From Singulisphaera sp. GP187 (GTDB lineage: Bacteria; Planctomycetota; Planctomycetia; Isosphaerales; Isosphaeraceae), in NCBI RefSeq assembly GCF_900129635.1, contig NZ_FSRB01000005.1:1-63847 (forward strand): a stretch of 63,847 nt of DNA. Reading direction: 5' to 3'. Position 1 is the first letter of the stretch. Each line of letters opens with the position of its first letter. The notes beneath the pieces were generated by a model. That model did no database searches and was not told the origin of the DNA. It saw nothing but the letters and a program-made list of their open reading frames with translations. Both the position numbers and the translations under genes were made by a program. This document shows positions 28,321 to 37,219 of the stretch, one piece after another.

Positions 28321-29684
28321 AGTCTCCAGGAACGCTTCGGCGTCGTGCCCCTGGGTCCACTCCAGGACGGTCTTCTCGACCTCAGAGCCCTGCTTGTCCC
28401 CTCAATGCTTTCGGGGGGTGACTCGAACGGATAGTCGATATGCGGGAACGCCGTGAACGGCGCCCCGACGATCAGGCGGTGCGTGCTCGGGCGCGGGTTT
28501 TTGGCGTAGTAGATCGACTTCTGATCGAGCACGGCCTCATCGCCGGGGTTCAACACCCAGACCGGTTTCTTGAACCAACGATCCCAGTAACTCGCTTCCA
28601 AATCAACATCGACCGTCTGATCAACGGGACCGGTGATCCGCAGGCGGTGCTTGCCCTCCGCGATCGGGATCGTACCGCGGTTCGAGAGGGTTCTGGCGGC
28701 ACCACCGTCAAGGGAAACCTCGACGGGAACCCCGCACGCGTTCACAACGTTGAGCACGCGATGGCGGCGGATATACTCATTATTCGCCGCGAGCCCGATG
28801 GTGAGTAGGCCCAACCCAAGTCCGCCGATCATCGCCCAACGTTGCCACGCGGGGTATTCCGAACCCTCGGCGCGGAACAAGCCGCGGACCGAGTGCTTCC
28901 GTTCCGGCAAGATCGATTCGGTGACGCCCAGGGCCTTTTCCGATCGCCCGACAAAGGCGCGAAACGCATGCTGGCGGCCGATCTCGGGCAATTCCCGGAG
29001 CAGGTGCGCGGCCAGCTCGAGCGTCTCGCGGTGTCGGCCCGCACGCTGATAATGTCCGGCGAGGATGTCGATCGGAGCGAGGTTATGCTCTCCCCCCGCG
29101 CCCGGAACCTCGGCGAAGTTCAAGAGGACCCGAGCCTCATCCAAATCGCCGTTGGCCATCTTCCGGAACGCCACGCCCGTCCGCGCCGCCGGGAGATCGG
29201 GTTCCAGGCCCAGGGCCGCCTCATATAACCCGGACGCCTCGGCATACTCCGAAGCGTCCTCGAGTTGGTGGGCCAGGCCAACCCGCAATCCCGCGTGCCT
29301 GGGGAACCGTTCCAGCGCCGTGCGACGGAAGTCGGCCGCCTGATCGATCTCGTGAAACGCCAGCAGTTGCGCGTGCAGGCCGATCGCGGAGTCAGCCGAC
29401 GGCTGCCGGCGGTACTGGTCGAGGCCGGCGGAAATCTGAAGCTGCTTGGCCTGTTCAAACGCATCCGCATCGGCGACCCGATGCCGGGTACAAGACGGAC
29501 ATTGGTCGATAATCCGCTTGCGACCGAGCGGGATGATCGGGATGAAGACGACCACGAACCAGAGCCGCGTGTCATAGGACGACAGGTTCCCTTGCCGCTG
29601 ACAGGCCCCGCAGATGGCCGTCCGAACGTGAAGGTTCTTCTTGCCGTAATAGTGCGTCCCGATCCCGTTTATCGTTCCAGGCAT
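28242..29684 (-). CDS. Zinc-ribbon / TPR / transmembrane / PEGA-like protein, upstream half (frameshifted)
   Basis: 480 residues as read. An N-terminal zinc ribbon has C25-x2-C28 and C62-x2-C65 around the hydrophobic segment FVVVFIPIIPLG, as in zinc_ribbon_15-type proteins. TPR-like helices occupy about 85-255. A transmembrane helix is at 283-301 (WAMIGGLGLGLLTIGLAANN), followed by a PEGA-like beta module (VEVSLDGGAARTLSNRGTIPIAEGKHRLRI). After residue about 414 (PPESIEG) the sequence turns into Arg/Ser/Pro-rich nonsense. Slipping back one base at the G4 run (plus-strand C4 at 28,398-28,401) restores a sensible continuation into the next ORF. Together with the M48 peptidase this forms a two-gene operon. 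Confidence 0.75.
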   Translation of the reverse strand: MPGTINGIGTHYYGKKNLHVRTAICGACQRQGNLSSYDTRLWFVVVFIPIIPLGRKRIIDQCPSCTRHRVADADAFEQAKQLQISAGLDQYRRQPSADSAIGLHAQLLAFHEIDQAADFRRTALERFPRHAGLRVGLAHQLEDASEYAEASGLYEAALGLEPDLPAARTGVAFRKMANGDLDEARVLLNFAEVPGAGGEHNLAPIDILAGHYQRAGRHRETLELAAHLLRELPEIGRQHAFRAFVGRSEKALGVTESILPERKHSVRGLFRAEGSEYPAWQRWAMIGGLGLGLLTIGLAANNEYIRRHRVLNVVNACGVPVEVSLDGGAARTLSNRGTIPIAEGKHRLRITGPVDQTVDVDLEASYWDRWFKKPVWVLNPGDEAVLDQKSIYYAKNPRPSTHRLIVGAPFTAFPHIDYPFESPPESIEGTSRALRSRRPSWSGPRGTTPKRSWRLWPRTVSPHRPLANVGSAVVRFRMNS

Positions 29685-29894
29685 AGAGGGTTCCTCAGGA
29701 CTGGTTCCGACCGCCTACCCGCCTCACTTGTCGCGTGAGAGCCTCCCGGACCACGCGCAATCGTCGGCATTCCCGAAGCGGGTTCCTCGCCAATTTAACG
29801 CTTTAAACAGCGTATCTCAAGATCTCAACGACCTCTGATTTCAACTCGCAGTGGAATTCCAGTTTCCCCCTTGCGCTCTAGCATAACGGCCTTT

Positions 29895-30896
29895 ATGATG
29901 GACCGTATGGACGCATCAACCCGCAAACAGCCGATCACGGATTTGGTCAACCGTCAATCGCACTCGGCGCTCTTGCTCGGGATGGTTCCCTTTCCCGTCC
30001 GCCAGGCCGGTGAGCCCGCCGCCCGCCGCTTCGTCGAATTCTTCACCGCGAACATCCGCAACCCGAATACACGGCAGGCGTACGCCCGAGCGGTCAGTCA
30101 TTTCTTCGCCTGGTGCGAGGCACGATCGATCGCGCTCCACGAGGTCGAACCGATGCTCGTGGCCGCCTACATCGAGCAGCATCCCGGCAGTGCCCCGTCG
30201 AAGAAGCAGGGGCTCGCGGCGATCCGGATGCTGTTTGATTGGCTGGTGGTCGGCCAGGTCCTCCCGATGAACCCCGCGTCGTCGGTTCGTGGCCCGAAGC
30301 ACGTCACGAAGCGCGGAAAGACGTCCGTACTCGAGGCCGACCAGGCCCGGCAGTTGCTGGATTCCTTCGACACTCGCTCCATCGCCGGTCTTCGCGACCG
30401 CGCCTTGATCGGGGTCATGGTCTATAGCTTCGCCCGCGTCTCAGCCGTGGTCGGCATGAACGTCGGCGACTACTTCCAGAACGGCAAACGCTGGTGGTTC
30501 CGCTTCCACGAGAAGGGGGGCAAAGTGCATGAAGTGCCCGCTCACACCAAGGCCCAAGAATATCTTGACGCCTATCTGACCGCCGCCAAGATCGGCGATC
30601 AAACCCACACGCCTCTGTTTCGCGCGATCACCCGCCATCGCACGATCGGCAGCACCCGGCCGCATCGCACCGACGTCCTCCAAATGATCAAACGGCGCGT
30701 GAAAGCGGCGGGCCTGCCCGCATCGACCTGTTGTCACACGTTCCGGGCCACGGGAATCACGGTCTTCTTGCAAAACGGCGGCACGGTGGAAAAGGCCCAG
30801 CAGATCGCCGGGCATGAGTCACCCCGCACCACCAAGCTTTATGACCGCACCAACGAAGCCATCACGATTGGCGAGGTTGATCGAATTATCATTTGA
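29895..30896 (+). CDS. Tyrosine recombinase / integrase
   Basis: About 333 residues from the first of two tandem ATGs (29,895/29,898); the ORF is open from a TTG at 29,871. An N-terminal SAM-like core-binding domain (NPNTRQAYARAVSHFFAWCEARSI) and a C-terminal catalytic domain are present. Catalytic residues are all present: Arg in VYSFARVSAVVGM, Lys in FHEKGGKVHEVP, His and Arg in CHTFRATGITVFL, His in IAGHESPRTTKLYDR with the Tyr nucleophile. It probably resolves plasmid multimers or mediates integration. It is divergent from the zinc-ribbon gene. No attachment site could be assigned. Confidence 0.93.
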   Translation: MMDRMDASTRKQPITDLVNRQSHSALLLGMVPFPVRQAGEPAARRFVEFFTANIRNPNTRQAYARAVSHFFAWCEARSIALHEVEPMLVAAYIEQHPGSAPSKKQGLAAIRMLFDWLVVGQVLPMNPASSVRGPKHVTKRGKTSVLEADQARQLLDSFDTRSIAGLRDRALIGVMVYSFARVSAVVGMNVGDYFQNGKRWWFRFHEKGGKVHEVPAHTKAQEYLDAYLTAAKIGDQTHTPLFRAITRHRTIGSTRPHRTDVLQMIKRRVKAAGLPASTCCHTFRATGITVFLQNGGTVEKAQQIAGHESPRTTKLYDRTNEAITIGEVDRIII

Positions 30897-30900
30897 ACTG

Positions 30901-31128
30901 TTACGAGTCCGTTGATCGTTTACCACGCCGGTGCGCGGGCCACTCGATGAACGCGAGCCCAAAGAGCAAGTTAAGGTTAAACACAGGGACGGCGGCCAGC
31001 AGACCCCACGGCCCGGGGAACCCGGCCTTGGAGCAAATACGCCACGCGGGCCAGACAAACAAGACAGCCGTAATAAGCAGGACGAGTACCTCCATCGGTC
31101 TGATCGAGCGAAGAAAGCCGAACAGCAT
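30901..31128 (-). CDS. Small membrane protein, two helices
   Basis: 75 residues from the ATG at 31,128 (27 bp inside the longest ORF; AGAGG lies upstream). Two hydrophobic helices: MEVLVLLITAVLFVWPAWRIC and PWGLLAAVPVFNLNLLFGLAFI, joined by a short GFPG turn, with a basic C-terminus. The pattern resembles small integral proteins with a KAG...G..L..VP.vN motif. Function unknown. Convergent with the recombinase, stop codons 4 bp apart. Confidence 0.6.
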   Translation of the reverse strand: MLFGFLRSIRPMEVLVLLITAVLFVWPAWRICSKAGFPGPWGLLAAVPVFNLNLLFGLAFIEWPAHRRGKRSTDS

Positions 31129-31398
31129 CACTCGCGTTCCTCTCGTCGTTGCCACGTCCGACCCACGACAGACTCAACCCGTTGGGCCGGCCCATTTTCG
31201 AATGGATTCCGACTGTAGCAGATACATCGTGGCCGCTGGGGTCCGCGGAAATCACGAGACTCCCCCGGAGGTTCGAGCTGGCAACGCCTGAGACGACCTA
31301 CCGCGGGGTAAACAACAGGCCTCGAATTTCTGCGTCCGATAATGGGCTGATGATCTCTCACCGTCAGAGCAGGGCAGGGGCGGCCCTCCGACGTCGGC

Positions 31399-31725
31399 TC
31401 ATCCTTCTGGCGGATACACAATCATGCCGTAAGTCGCGAAGCACAGCGATGCAAAAGCAATGATCAAGGCGACCGTCTCCCAGCGATAGCTGAATCGCCG
31501 CTCTTTGATGAGGAGGTTCTGGGCGAGCCGAAGGGGTATGCCGACGAAGAACATCGCCCCCAAGGCTCCGTGGAAGGTCGCCGCCAGCGCCAAGCCCATC
31601 AGGTAGATCCGATCCGCAAGGAGGTGAGGCGGATCGTGGAGGAGAATCGAACCGACGATGTAGCCGGCGATCGTAATCGCGGCCGCCGCCCAGGCGAGCA
31701 GCCAGATTCTATCGACGCGGGTCAT
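31399..31725 (-). CDS. Hypothetical membrane protein, three helices
   Basis: 108 residues from the ATG at 31,725 (GAAGG upstream); an upstream in-frame start at 31,764 is possible. Hydrophobic helices at about 6-28 (IWLLAWAAAAITIAGYIVGSIL), 42-65 (LMGLALAATFHGALGAMFFVG) and 86-104 (TVALIIAFASLCFATYGMIV). No family recognised. About 270 bp from the small membrane gene on the same strand. Confidence 0.6.
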   Translation of the reverse strand: MTRVDRIWLLAWAAAAITIAGYIVGSILLHDPPHLLADRIYLMGLALAATFHGALGAMFFVGIPLRLAQNLLIKERRFSYRWETVALIIAFASLCFATYGMIVYPPEG

Positions 31726-31974
31726 GGAACCTTCGATCAGTGGGGCCGTACGAACTCGACTCATGGGCTGGATAGAGGCCCGCCTCCAGAGTGAGGTTAC
31801 GCCGCTCGGACGTCGGTGTCCACGCCCCGGTGATATCGACGCCAGCCGGATTCGGGGCCAAGGCAGTCGTGCGTGCGTTCCGGGCAGGGCCGGCGTGGAA
31901 CGTCTGATAATGGGGGTTATGTTCTGTTAGCAACGACAGACTGCCGATTGTGCGCACTGCGCTCTCTTTCTGTG

Positions 31975-32002
31975 TGGACAATTACCGTACATCCATTACG
32001 AT
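31975..32002 (+). promoter_or_regulatory. Sigma-70-like promoter of the tacAT pair
   Basis: TGGACA (31,975-31,980), 16-nt spacer, TACGAT (31,997-32,002), about 50 bp before the antitoxin ATG. In this family the ribbon-helix-helix antitoxin and toxin together usually bind such a promoter to repress it. This is a match by eye only. Confidence 0.45.
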
Positions 32003-32052
32003 AGTGATAAAGCGGACCAGTAGGAACGCGTATTTCTTCCGAGGAGGAGTTC

Positions 32053-32346
32053 ATGGCGAGCACAGCCAACAACAGCCGAGCGAAAAATGAACGCCTCGAT
32101 TTGCGGATCACGGCCGATCTCAAAGATGAGATTGAACAGGCCGCCGCAATTTCAGGGGTGCCGGTTTCCGCTTTTGTTCTTGGCGCAACCCTCAAGCATG
32201 CGCGAGACGTGATTCTCGCAGCCCAGCAGGTCACCTTATCCAATCGTGACCGAGATCGCTTCCTTGATGCCCTCGCTCGAGATGACGCCAAGCCTAATGC
32301 GGCGTTGCTCCGTTCTGTCGATCGATTCAAGGCCGCGACCCGGTGA
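32053..32346 (+). CDS. tacA: DUF1778 ribbon-helix-helix antitoxin (TacA-like)
   Basis: 97 residues with a strong ribosome site (GAGGAGG). The N-terminal ribbon-helix-helix NERLDLRITADLKDEIEQAAAISGVPVSAFVL binds DNA; the C-terminal part LSNRDRDRFLDALARDDAKPNAALLRSVDRF is the usual toxin-wrapping tail of DUF1778 antitoxins. The toxin gene follows 6 bp later. The pair probably autoregulates from the promoter at 31,975 and contributes to plasmid maintenance. Confidence 0.9.
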   Translation: MASTANNSRAKNERLDLRITADLKDEIEQAAAISGVPVSAFVLGATLKHARDVILAAQQVTLSNRDRDRFLDALARDDAKPNAALLRSVDRFKAATR

Positions 32347-32352
32347 CATCCT

Positions 32353-32916
32353 GTGCCTGATTGGACCATCGAGCGTTTGGCCGACCACCATATCCATTCG
32401 AATTTCGACTGCGGAAAGCCGGCCTTGTCCGAATGGATTCAGCGCTATGCTGGCCAAAACGAGCGGCGGGATGTTTCTCGGACCCATGTGGCCGTGCGTC
32501 CAGGAGAGTGCCGCGTTTTCGGCTACTACAGTCTGTCGAGCTTCCAAATCGGTTTCGAGACCTTACCAACGACCCGATCCAAGAAGCTGCCACGATATCA
32601 GCCGATTCCCGCCGCCTTGCTGGGAAGACTGGCGGTCGACAAAAGTGTCCAAGGGCAAGGATTGGGAACCGTTCTCCTTGTGTCAGCTCTCGGCCGAATC
32701 CTCTCCTTGGATCGCGAAATTGCGATCCACTCTGTTGTCGTCCACGCGATTGACGATGAGGCCCGAAACTTCTACATGAAGCAAGGCTTTGAACCACTGC
32801 TTGATGACCCGCTCCATTTATTCATCTCGATGAATGTGATCCGTCAGCTTGACCTTGCGCCCAATGACCAAGCTGACGCCCCACCACCAGACGATTCGTC
32901 GAAGCCGGTCCCTTGA
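32353..32916 (+). CDS. tacT: GNAT acetyltransferase toxin (TacT-like)
   Basis: 187 residues, GTG start. N-terminal FDCGKPALSEWIQRYAGQNERRDVSRTHVAV and GYYSLSSFQI are typical of the TacT/AtaT group. The acetyl-CoA loop is QGQGLG (100-105) and the catalytic tyrosine is in ARNFYMKQGFEPLL (Y141). Known members acetylate the amino acid on charged tRNAs and block translation. The C-terminal 25 residues are a Pro/Asp-rich tail. It is convergent with the DUF1501 gene, 6 bp apart. Confidence 0.9.
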   Translation: MPDWTIERLADHHIHSNFDCGKPALSEWIQRYAGQNERRDVSRTHVAVRPGECRVFGYYSLSSFQIGFETLPTTRSKKLPRYQPIPAALLGRLAVDKSVQGQGLGTVLLVSALGRILSLDREIAIHSVVVHAIDDEARNFYMKQGFEPLLDDPLHLFISMNVIRQLDLAPNDQADAPPPDDSSKPVP

Positions 32917-32922
32917 TTCCCC

Positions 32923-34380
32923 TCAAAAAAGCTCACGGATCGGACTGCCGTCTTCGACGATGGACCGAGGACGGCCAACCGTATCGAGATAGGTGGTGTC
33001 GAGCGGAACGCCCATGTGCTGGTAGATCGTCGCGGCGAGGTCGGCGGGGGTGACCGGCCGATCCTTGATATGGCCGCCGTCAATCTCACTCGACCCGATG
33101 ACTTGCCCATGCCGGAGGCCACCGCCCGCCAGGGACATCGACATGACTGGGTTCCAGTGGTTCCGGCCGTCGGTGCTCCCTTGCGTCCCCATCATGGGGG
33201 TGCGGCCGAACTCGCCCATGGCGATCACCAGGACGTCGTCGAGCAAGCCGCGCTCCCCCAGGTCGGCGACGAGAGTGGTGATCAGGCGGTCGAAGAGCGG
33301 GAGCAACGGTCCCAGGCCCTTGCTGATCCCACCGTAAGGCGGAATGTTGTCGCCGTGGTTGTCCCAGGTGCCCGAGGCCGTGTGATGGCTGAGGTCGAGG
33401 GTCACGAAGCTGACCCCCGACTCGACGAGCCGCCGGGCCAGGAGCGCTTGCTGGCACCAGAGGTGGGGGCCGTAGCGTTCACGGATCGCGTCCGGTTCCT
33501 TCGACAGGTCAAAGGCGTCGCGCGCCTGCTGGCCGAGGAGCAGGTCCACGGCCTGTTGTCCAAACTTATCCATACCTTCCATCGACCCGGAGCGATCGAT
33601 TTCGCTCCGCATTCGATCGAGCTCTCCGAGCAGAGCACGACGATCTTGCAATCGTTCGAAGGTCAGACCGCGGGGAAGCTGGAAGAAGCCGGCGTCGGTC
33701 TTCCGGCCCGTGTCGACCCCGACGTTGTCGTAGATCGGCAGCTTCGTGGCGTTGTCGGCGATGAACGGGTCGTACTGCTTGCCGAGATAACCGGCAAACG
33801 CGAGGTGAGACCGCGACTTCATGAACGCGACGTAGGGGGGCATCCCGGGATGGTTGGGGCCGTGGTGTTTCGCCACGATCGAACCGATGGCCGGATACAT
33901 CTCGGCGGCCGGATTGGTGCGCGGCTCTGCATCGCGGTTGGCCGTCTGGAACACCTTGTTCGGCTCGTGGTTGCTGAACCGCGCATCGACCGAGCGGATG
34001 ATCGTGAATTGATCAAGCATCGCTGCCTGCCTGGGCAGATGCTCGCAGAACCGGACCCCGGGCAGCCGGGTCGGAATCGTCCCGAACGGGCCTCGGTTTT
34101 CCAGCGGGCGATCGGGCTTGGGATCCCAGGTATCGAGCTGGCTCGGGCCGCCCGTCATCCAGAGCAAGATCACGCTCTTCCGGCCGCCGATCGGCCGACC
34201 CGCCTCCGAAGCCTGGGCACGGCGGCGGAGCAAACCGGGCACCGTGAGCCCCGCCATCCCCATCAAACCTGCCTTGAGCATGTTCCGGCGGCCGACCACC
34301 ATCAGCCCTTCCCGCTCCATCGGATTGAGCCCGGCGAAGGCGTGATCGTGGTCGTGCTGACGTCGATTGTGGCTCGGCAT
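32923..34380 (-). CDS. DUF1501 family protein, Tat-exported (third copy, standalone)
   Basis: 485 residues from the ATG at 34,380 (AGGA 8 nt upstream; another ATG lies at 34,395). Tat signal VGRRNMLKAGLMGMAGLTVPGLL. DUF1501 blocks: VILLWMTGGPSQLDTWDPKPD, DDVLVIAMGEFGRTPMMG, GRNHWNPVMSMSLAGGGLRHG, LAATIYQHMGVPLDTTYLD. Unlike the other two copies it has no cytochrome partner next to it. Its final residues DTVGRPRSIVEDGSPIREL match the common ending of this subgroup. Confidence 0.92.
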   Translation of the reverse strand: MPSHNRRQHDHDHAFAGLNPMEREGLMVVGRRNMLKAGLMGMAGLTVPGLLRRRAQASEAGRPIGGRKSVILLWMTGGPSQLDTWDPKPDRPLENRGPFGTIPTRLPGVRFCEHLPRQAAMLDQFTIIRSVDARFSNHEPNKVFQTANRDAEPRTNPAAEMYPAIGSIVAKHHGPNHPGMPPYVAFMKSRSHLAFAGYLGKQYDPFIADNATKLPIYDNVGVDTGRKTDAGFFQLPRGLTFERLQDRRALLGELDRMRSEIDRSGSMEGMDKFGQQAVDLLLGQQARDAFDLSKEPDAIRERYGPHLWCQQALLARRLVESGVSFVTLDLSHHTASGTWDNHGDNIPPYGGISKGLGPLLPLFDRLITTLVADLGERGLLDDVLVIAMGEFGRTPMMGTQGSTDGRNHWNPVMSMSLAGGGLRHGQVIGSSEIDGGHIKDRPVTPADLAATIYQHMGVPLDTTYLDTVGRPRSIVEDGSPIRELF

Positions 34381-34557
34381 GAACGCCATCCTCATTGACC
34401 GGTCGAAACGGGCTTCGGGGAACTTCCGATCCGGAACTCCATGATACAGGATTCAACAATTCCAGGGGACCACAGCTTTAACTCGGATTCAACAATTTCT
34501 GGAGACTCCCTCCCAATACGACCGGCGAACCGGCTCCCCCCCCCTGCCCCACGGATT

Positions 34558-35463
34558 TCAAAGGCCCGTCTGGCCCGGCTCGCGTACTAAATCCTTCAAG
34601 TAGCGACCGTAGTCGTTGGGGAGTTTGCTCGCGAGCGCCTCAACCTCCGCGCTTGAGATGTATCCCATCCGGTAGGCGACTTCCTCGATACAGGCAATCT
34701 TGAGCCCTTGGCGCGATTCAATGGTCTCGACGTAATTGGCGGCCTGGTTCAAGGAGTCGATCGTGCCGGTGTCGAGCCAGGCGAACCCGCGGCTGAACCG
34801 TTCAACACGGAGCTGGCCGCGGGAGAGGTACTCACGGTTGACGTCGGTGATCTCGAGCTCACCCCGCGGTGAGGGCTTCAAATTCGCGGCGATATCCACG
34901 ACCTGGTTGTCGTAGAAGTAGAGGCCCGTCACCGCAAACTGCGACCGGGGCCGCTTGGGCTTCTCCTCAATCGAGATGGCGTGGCCCTGAGCATCAAACT
35001 CGACCACGCCGTAGCGTTCGGGATCCTTGACCTGATAAGCAAACACCGTGGCGCCCGGCTGGGGACGGCCGGCCCGGGCCAGCATCAATTGAAAGCCTTG
35101 GCCGTGGAAGATGTTGTCGCCCAAGATCAGGCCGACCGAAGACGAGCCGATAAACTCGCGGCCAATCAGGAACGCCTGGGCGAGTCCGCCCGGATGAGGC
35201 TGAACGGCATAGCGGAGTGAGAGGCCGATTTGATGACCATCCCCAAGAACGCGTTCAAAATTGCCGATATCTTCTGGCGTGGAAATGAGAAGAATGTCGC
35301 GAATTCCCGCCAACATCAAGGTGGAGAGCGGGTAGTAGATCATCGGCTTGTCGTAGATCGGCAATAACTGCTTGCTGATCGCACGGGTAATCGGGTAGAG
35401 CCGGGTTCCCGTACCCCCCGCCAGGATGATGCCCTTGGGAAACACTTCCTGGTCCTTCAACAT
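34558..35463 (-). CDS. rfbA: Glucose-1-phosphate thymidylyltransferase
   Basis: 301 residues from the ATG at 35,463 (GGAG 7 nt upstream); in-frame ATGs at 35,511 and 35,538 lack such a site. Nucleotide-binding loop ILAGGTGTRLYPITRAISKQLLPIYDKPM, then GLILGDNIFHGQGF with the metal-binding Asp, and VEFDAQGHAISIEEKPKRPRS. It makes dTDP-glucose for dTDP-rhamnose and surface glycans. No rfbB, rfbC or rfbD follows, so it must feed chromosomal enzymes or be a second copy. Confidence 0.93.
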   Translation of the reverse strand: MLKDQEVFPKGIILAGGTGTRLYPITRAISKQLLPIYDKPMIYYPLSTLMLAGIRDILLISTPEDIGNFERVLGDGHQIGLSLRYAVQPHPGGLAQAFLIGREFIGSSSVGLILGDNIFHGQGFQLMLARAGRPQPGATVFAYQVKDPERYGVVEFDAQGHAISIEEKPKRPRSQFAVTGLYFYDNQVVDIAANLKPSPRGELEITDVNREYLSRGQLRVERFSRGFAWLDTGTIDSLNQAANYVETIESRQGLKIACIEEVAYRMGYISSAEVEALASKLPNDYGRYLKDLVREPGQTGL

Positions 35464-35913
35464 CGGAACGCTCCGGAATCGGATCGGCTGGCCAACACGG
35501 TCGGAGGTCATGCTAGCGGCCCTCCCAGAGCCTGGCAAGGCGGCGCGGCCCCAACCGCATCAACAGACACCCATCGTTACTGCTTGGGGATTCGAAACCG
35601 TCTCGCTTGACTGCGTCGCCCGAATTCCATACGAGCTGAAGCGGGAGGGGCGTGCTCAGGACGATCGCGGCTGAGCGGGCAACGCGTCGGTCACCCGGCC
35701 CCGCCTTGGTTTCGCGTTGGTTCCGTCGCGTCTGACGAACCCGAGGCCGAACCGATGAGTCCGCTCCGACTGAGTCTCGGGGAGGGAGGATTGCTGTTCA
35801 GCGAAGGCATGAGCGGCTCGAGCGAGCCAACCGCGCAACGGCGAAGCCACGAAGTTGGAGCAAACCTCGGCCCGACGGGGGGGCTCCCGGGCCGAGTGCT
35901 TTCGAGGGGGGGC
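35464..35913. other. Intergenic region between rfbA and the DUF1559 gene, no gene seen
   Basis: About 450 bp holding the rfbA promoter region and the end of the DUF1559 transcript. Short ORFs present are antisense or low complexity. Confidence 0.4.
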
Positions 35914-36990
35914 TCAGAGACTATCGGCGCTGACGATTTCGCCGCCAGCCTTGGTCGCGATTGCACCCCAGGTCGCGAGGCTGACACTGTCCTTGACGAA
36001 CCGGACCGAGCCGTCGAGCATCCCGACGTTGACCCCGCCCGAGTGGTAGGAACTCGCGCCGATCATCGTACCGACCGACCAGATGACCGTGGCGGAATAG
36101 CCTTCCTTTTGGTTGGCGAATACGCACGCTTTCTTGTTCGGCGGCTGGAGGTGGCTATAACAGCCGCCGATGCCGCATCCGCCGTCGCTCCAGGAGTATC
36201 CTTTGGTATTCCAGTTCTGGGTGGTGCTCGTCTGGCAGCTTGAGCCGATGCTGCTCAAGACCGCCTGCCAACCGAGCGCTCCGGCCGGGAGGGCGGGCGT
36301 GGTGGTGGTCAGGTTGGTACCGACCGCATAGACCTGCCAGAGACCGTCGCCGGCCGTTCCCTTCCCCTTCACCCACTCGCTATGCATCGCCGTGTTCGAC
36401 GTTCCGTCGATGATCGACGCGATCGAAACGACACCGCCGTTGCTGGAGCCATAGTTAATCCCACCGCTCGGATACTGGCCAATGACATAGGAAGGCCCAT
36501 CGATCTGGCCGCCGTTGAACGACAAGCTGGTTCCGATGTTATTCCCATAGTTGCAGTCGCCGAAGTTGTGGCCGACGTACCCCGACATCCCCCGGTTCAC
36601 GGACGTGCCGTCGGACGGGCAGATAAAGGTGGCGACGTTGGTCGAAGAGACGGTGCCGTTCGGAGCCAGGTTATAGGCAATTGACTGATTAAACGCGTTG
36701 TAAAGTGAAGACTGCTCCATATACTGAAGGATGCGAACCTTCATCCCGAAGTCATTCGCGTTGGCCGTCAAGCTGTTGTAGATCGACGCATTGTCGGTGG
36801 GCGGCAGGCACCCGTTGGTATCGTGATAGTTCTGAATGGCCAACCCCATCTGCTTCAGGTTGTTGACACACTGGGAGCGGCGGGCCGCCTCGCGGGCCGC
36901 TTGCACGGCCGGGAGCAAGAGCGCAATCAGGACGGCAATAATCGCAATGACAACCAACAACTCGATCAGAGTGAAACCTCGACGCCTCAT
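35914..36990 (-). CDS. DUF1559 prepilin-like protein (type II secretion/pseudopilin N-terminus)
   Basis: 358 residues from the ATG at 36,990 (AGGA 6 nt upstream). The N-terminus MRRRGFTLIELLVVIAIIAVLIALLLPAVQ is a canonical prepilin peptidase cleavage/methylation signal: G then FTLIE. AAREAARRSQCVNNLKQMGLAIQNYHDTNGCLPP follows, the signature of the planctomycete DUF1559 (SBP_bac_10) family. The C-terminus has the usual HSGGVNVGMLDGSVRFVKDSV block. These proteins are numerous in Planctomycetes and assumed to be assembled into pilus-like surface structures. The cysteine-rich middle (GGCGIGGCYSH) suggests disulfides. Confidence 0.93.
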   Translation of the reverse strand: MRRRGFTLIELLVVIAIIAVLIALLLPAVQAAREAARRSQCVNNLKQMGLAIQNYHDTNGCLPPTDNASIYNSLTANANDFGMKVRILQYMEQSSLYNAFNQSIAYNLAPNGTVSSTNVATFICPSDGTSVNRGMSGYVGHNFGDCNYGNNIGTSLSFNGGQIDGPSYVIGQYPSGGINYGSSNGGVVSIASIIDGTSNTAMHSEWVKGKGTAGDGLWQVYAVGTNLTTTTPALPAGALGWQAVLSSIGSSCQTSTTQNWNTKGYSWSDGGCGIGGCYSHLQPPNKKACVFANQKEGYSATVIWSVGTMIGASSYHSGGVNVGMLDGSVRFVKDSVSLATWGAIATKAGGEIVSADSL

Positions 36991-37219
36991 GAGAAGTCCT
37001 CGCAATCCTAAAAAAAAGAAAAAAAGACAGGAAAGAAGCACGGCACGGCACGGCAAAACGACGGTCCAACCCAACCAATCAGCACAACGAATCTCCGTCG
37101 ATTCGTATCCGTGCCCCCCGGAGACCTTGCTCGCGGCTCATTCGCCGAAACCGATCGAATCAAGGTGACCAGGCACTTGGTCGCCGCCGGCGGGCGATTG
37201 CACCGCCAATGATCTCGGC

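Noticed and set aside
28018..28434. Programmed -1 frameshift as the sole explanation for the split TPR gene
   Set aside because: The G4 run is a weak slippery site, and no clear stimulatory structure was identified; an indel or read error is at least as likely. Kept as a finding, not a call.
33016..34398. 460-residue plus-strand ORF over the third DUF1501 gene
   Set aside because: Antisense shadow; DUF1501 motifs and Tat signal are on the minus strand.
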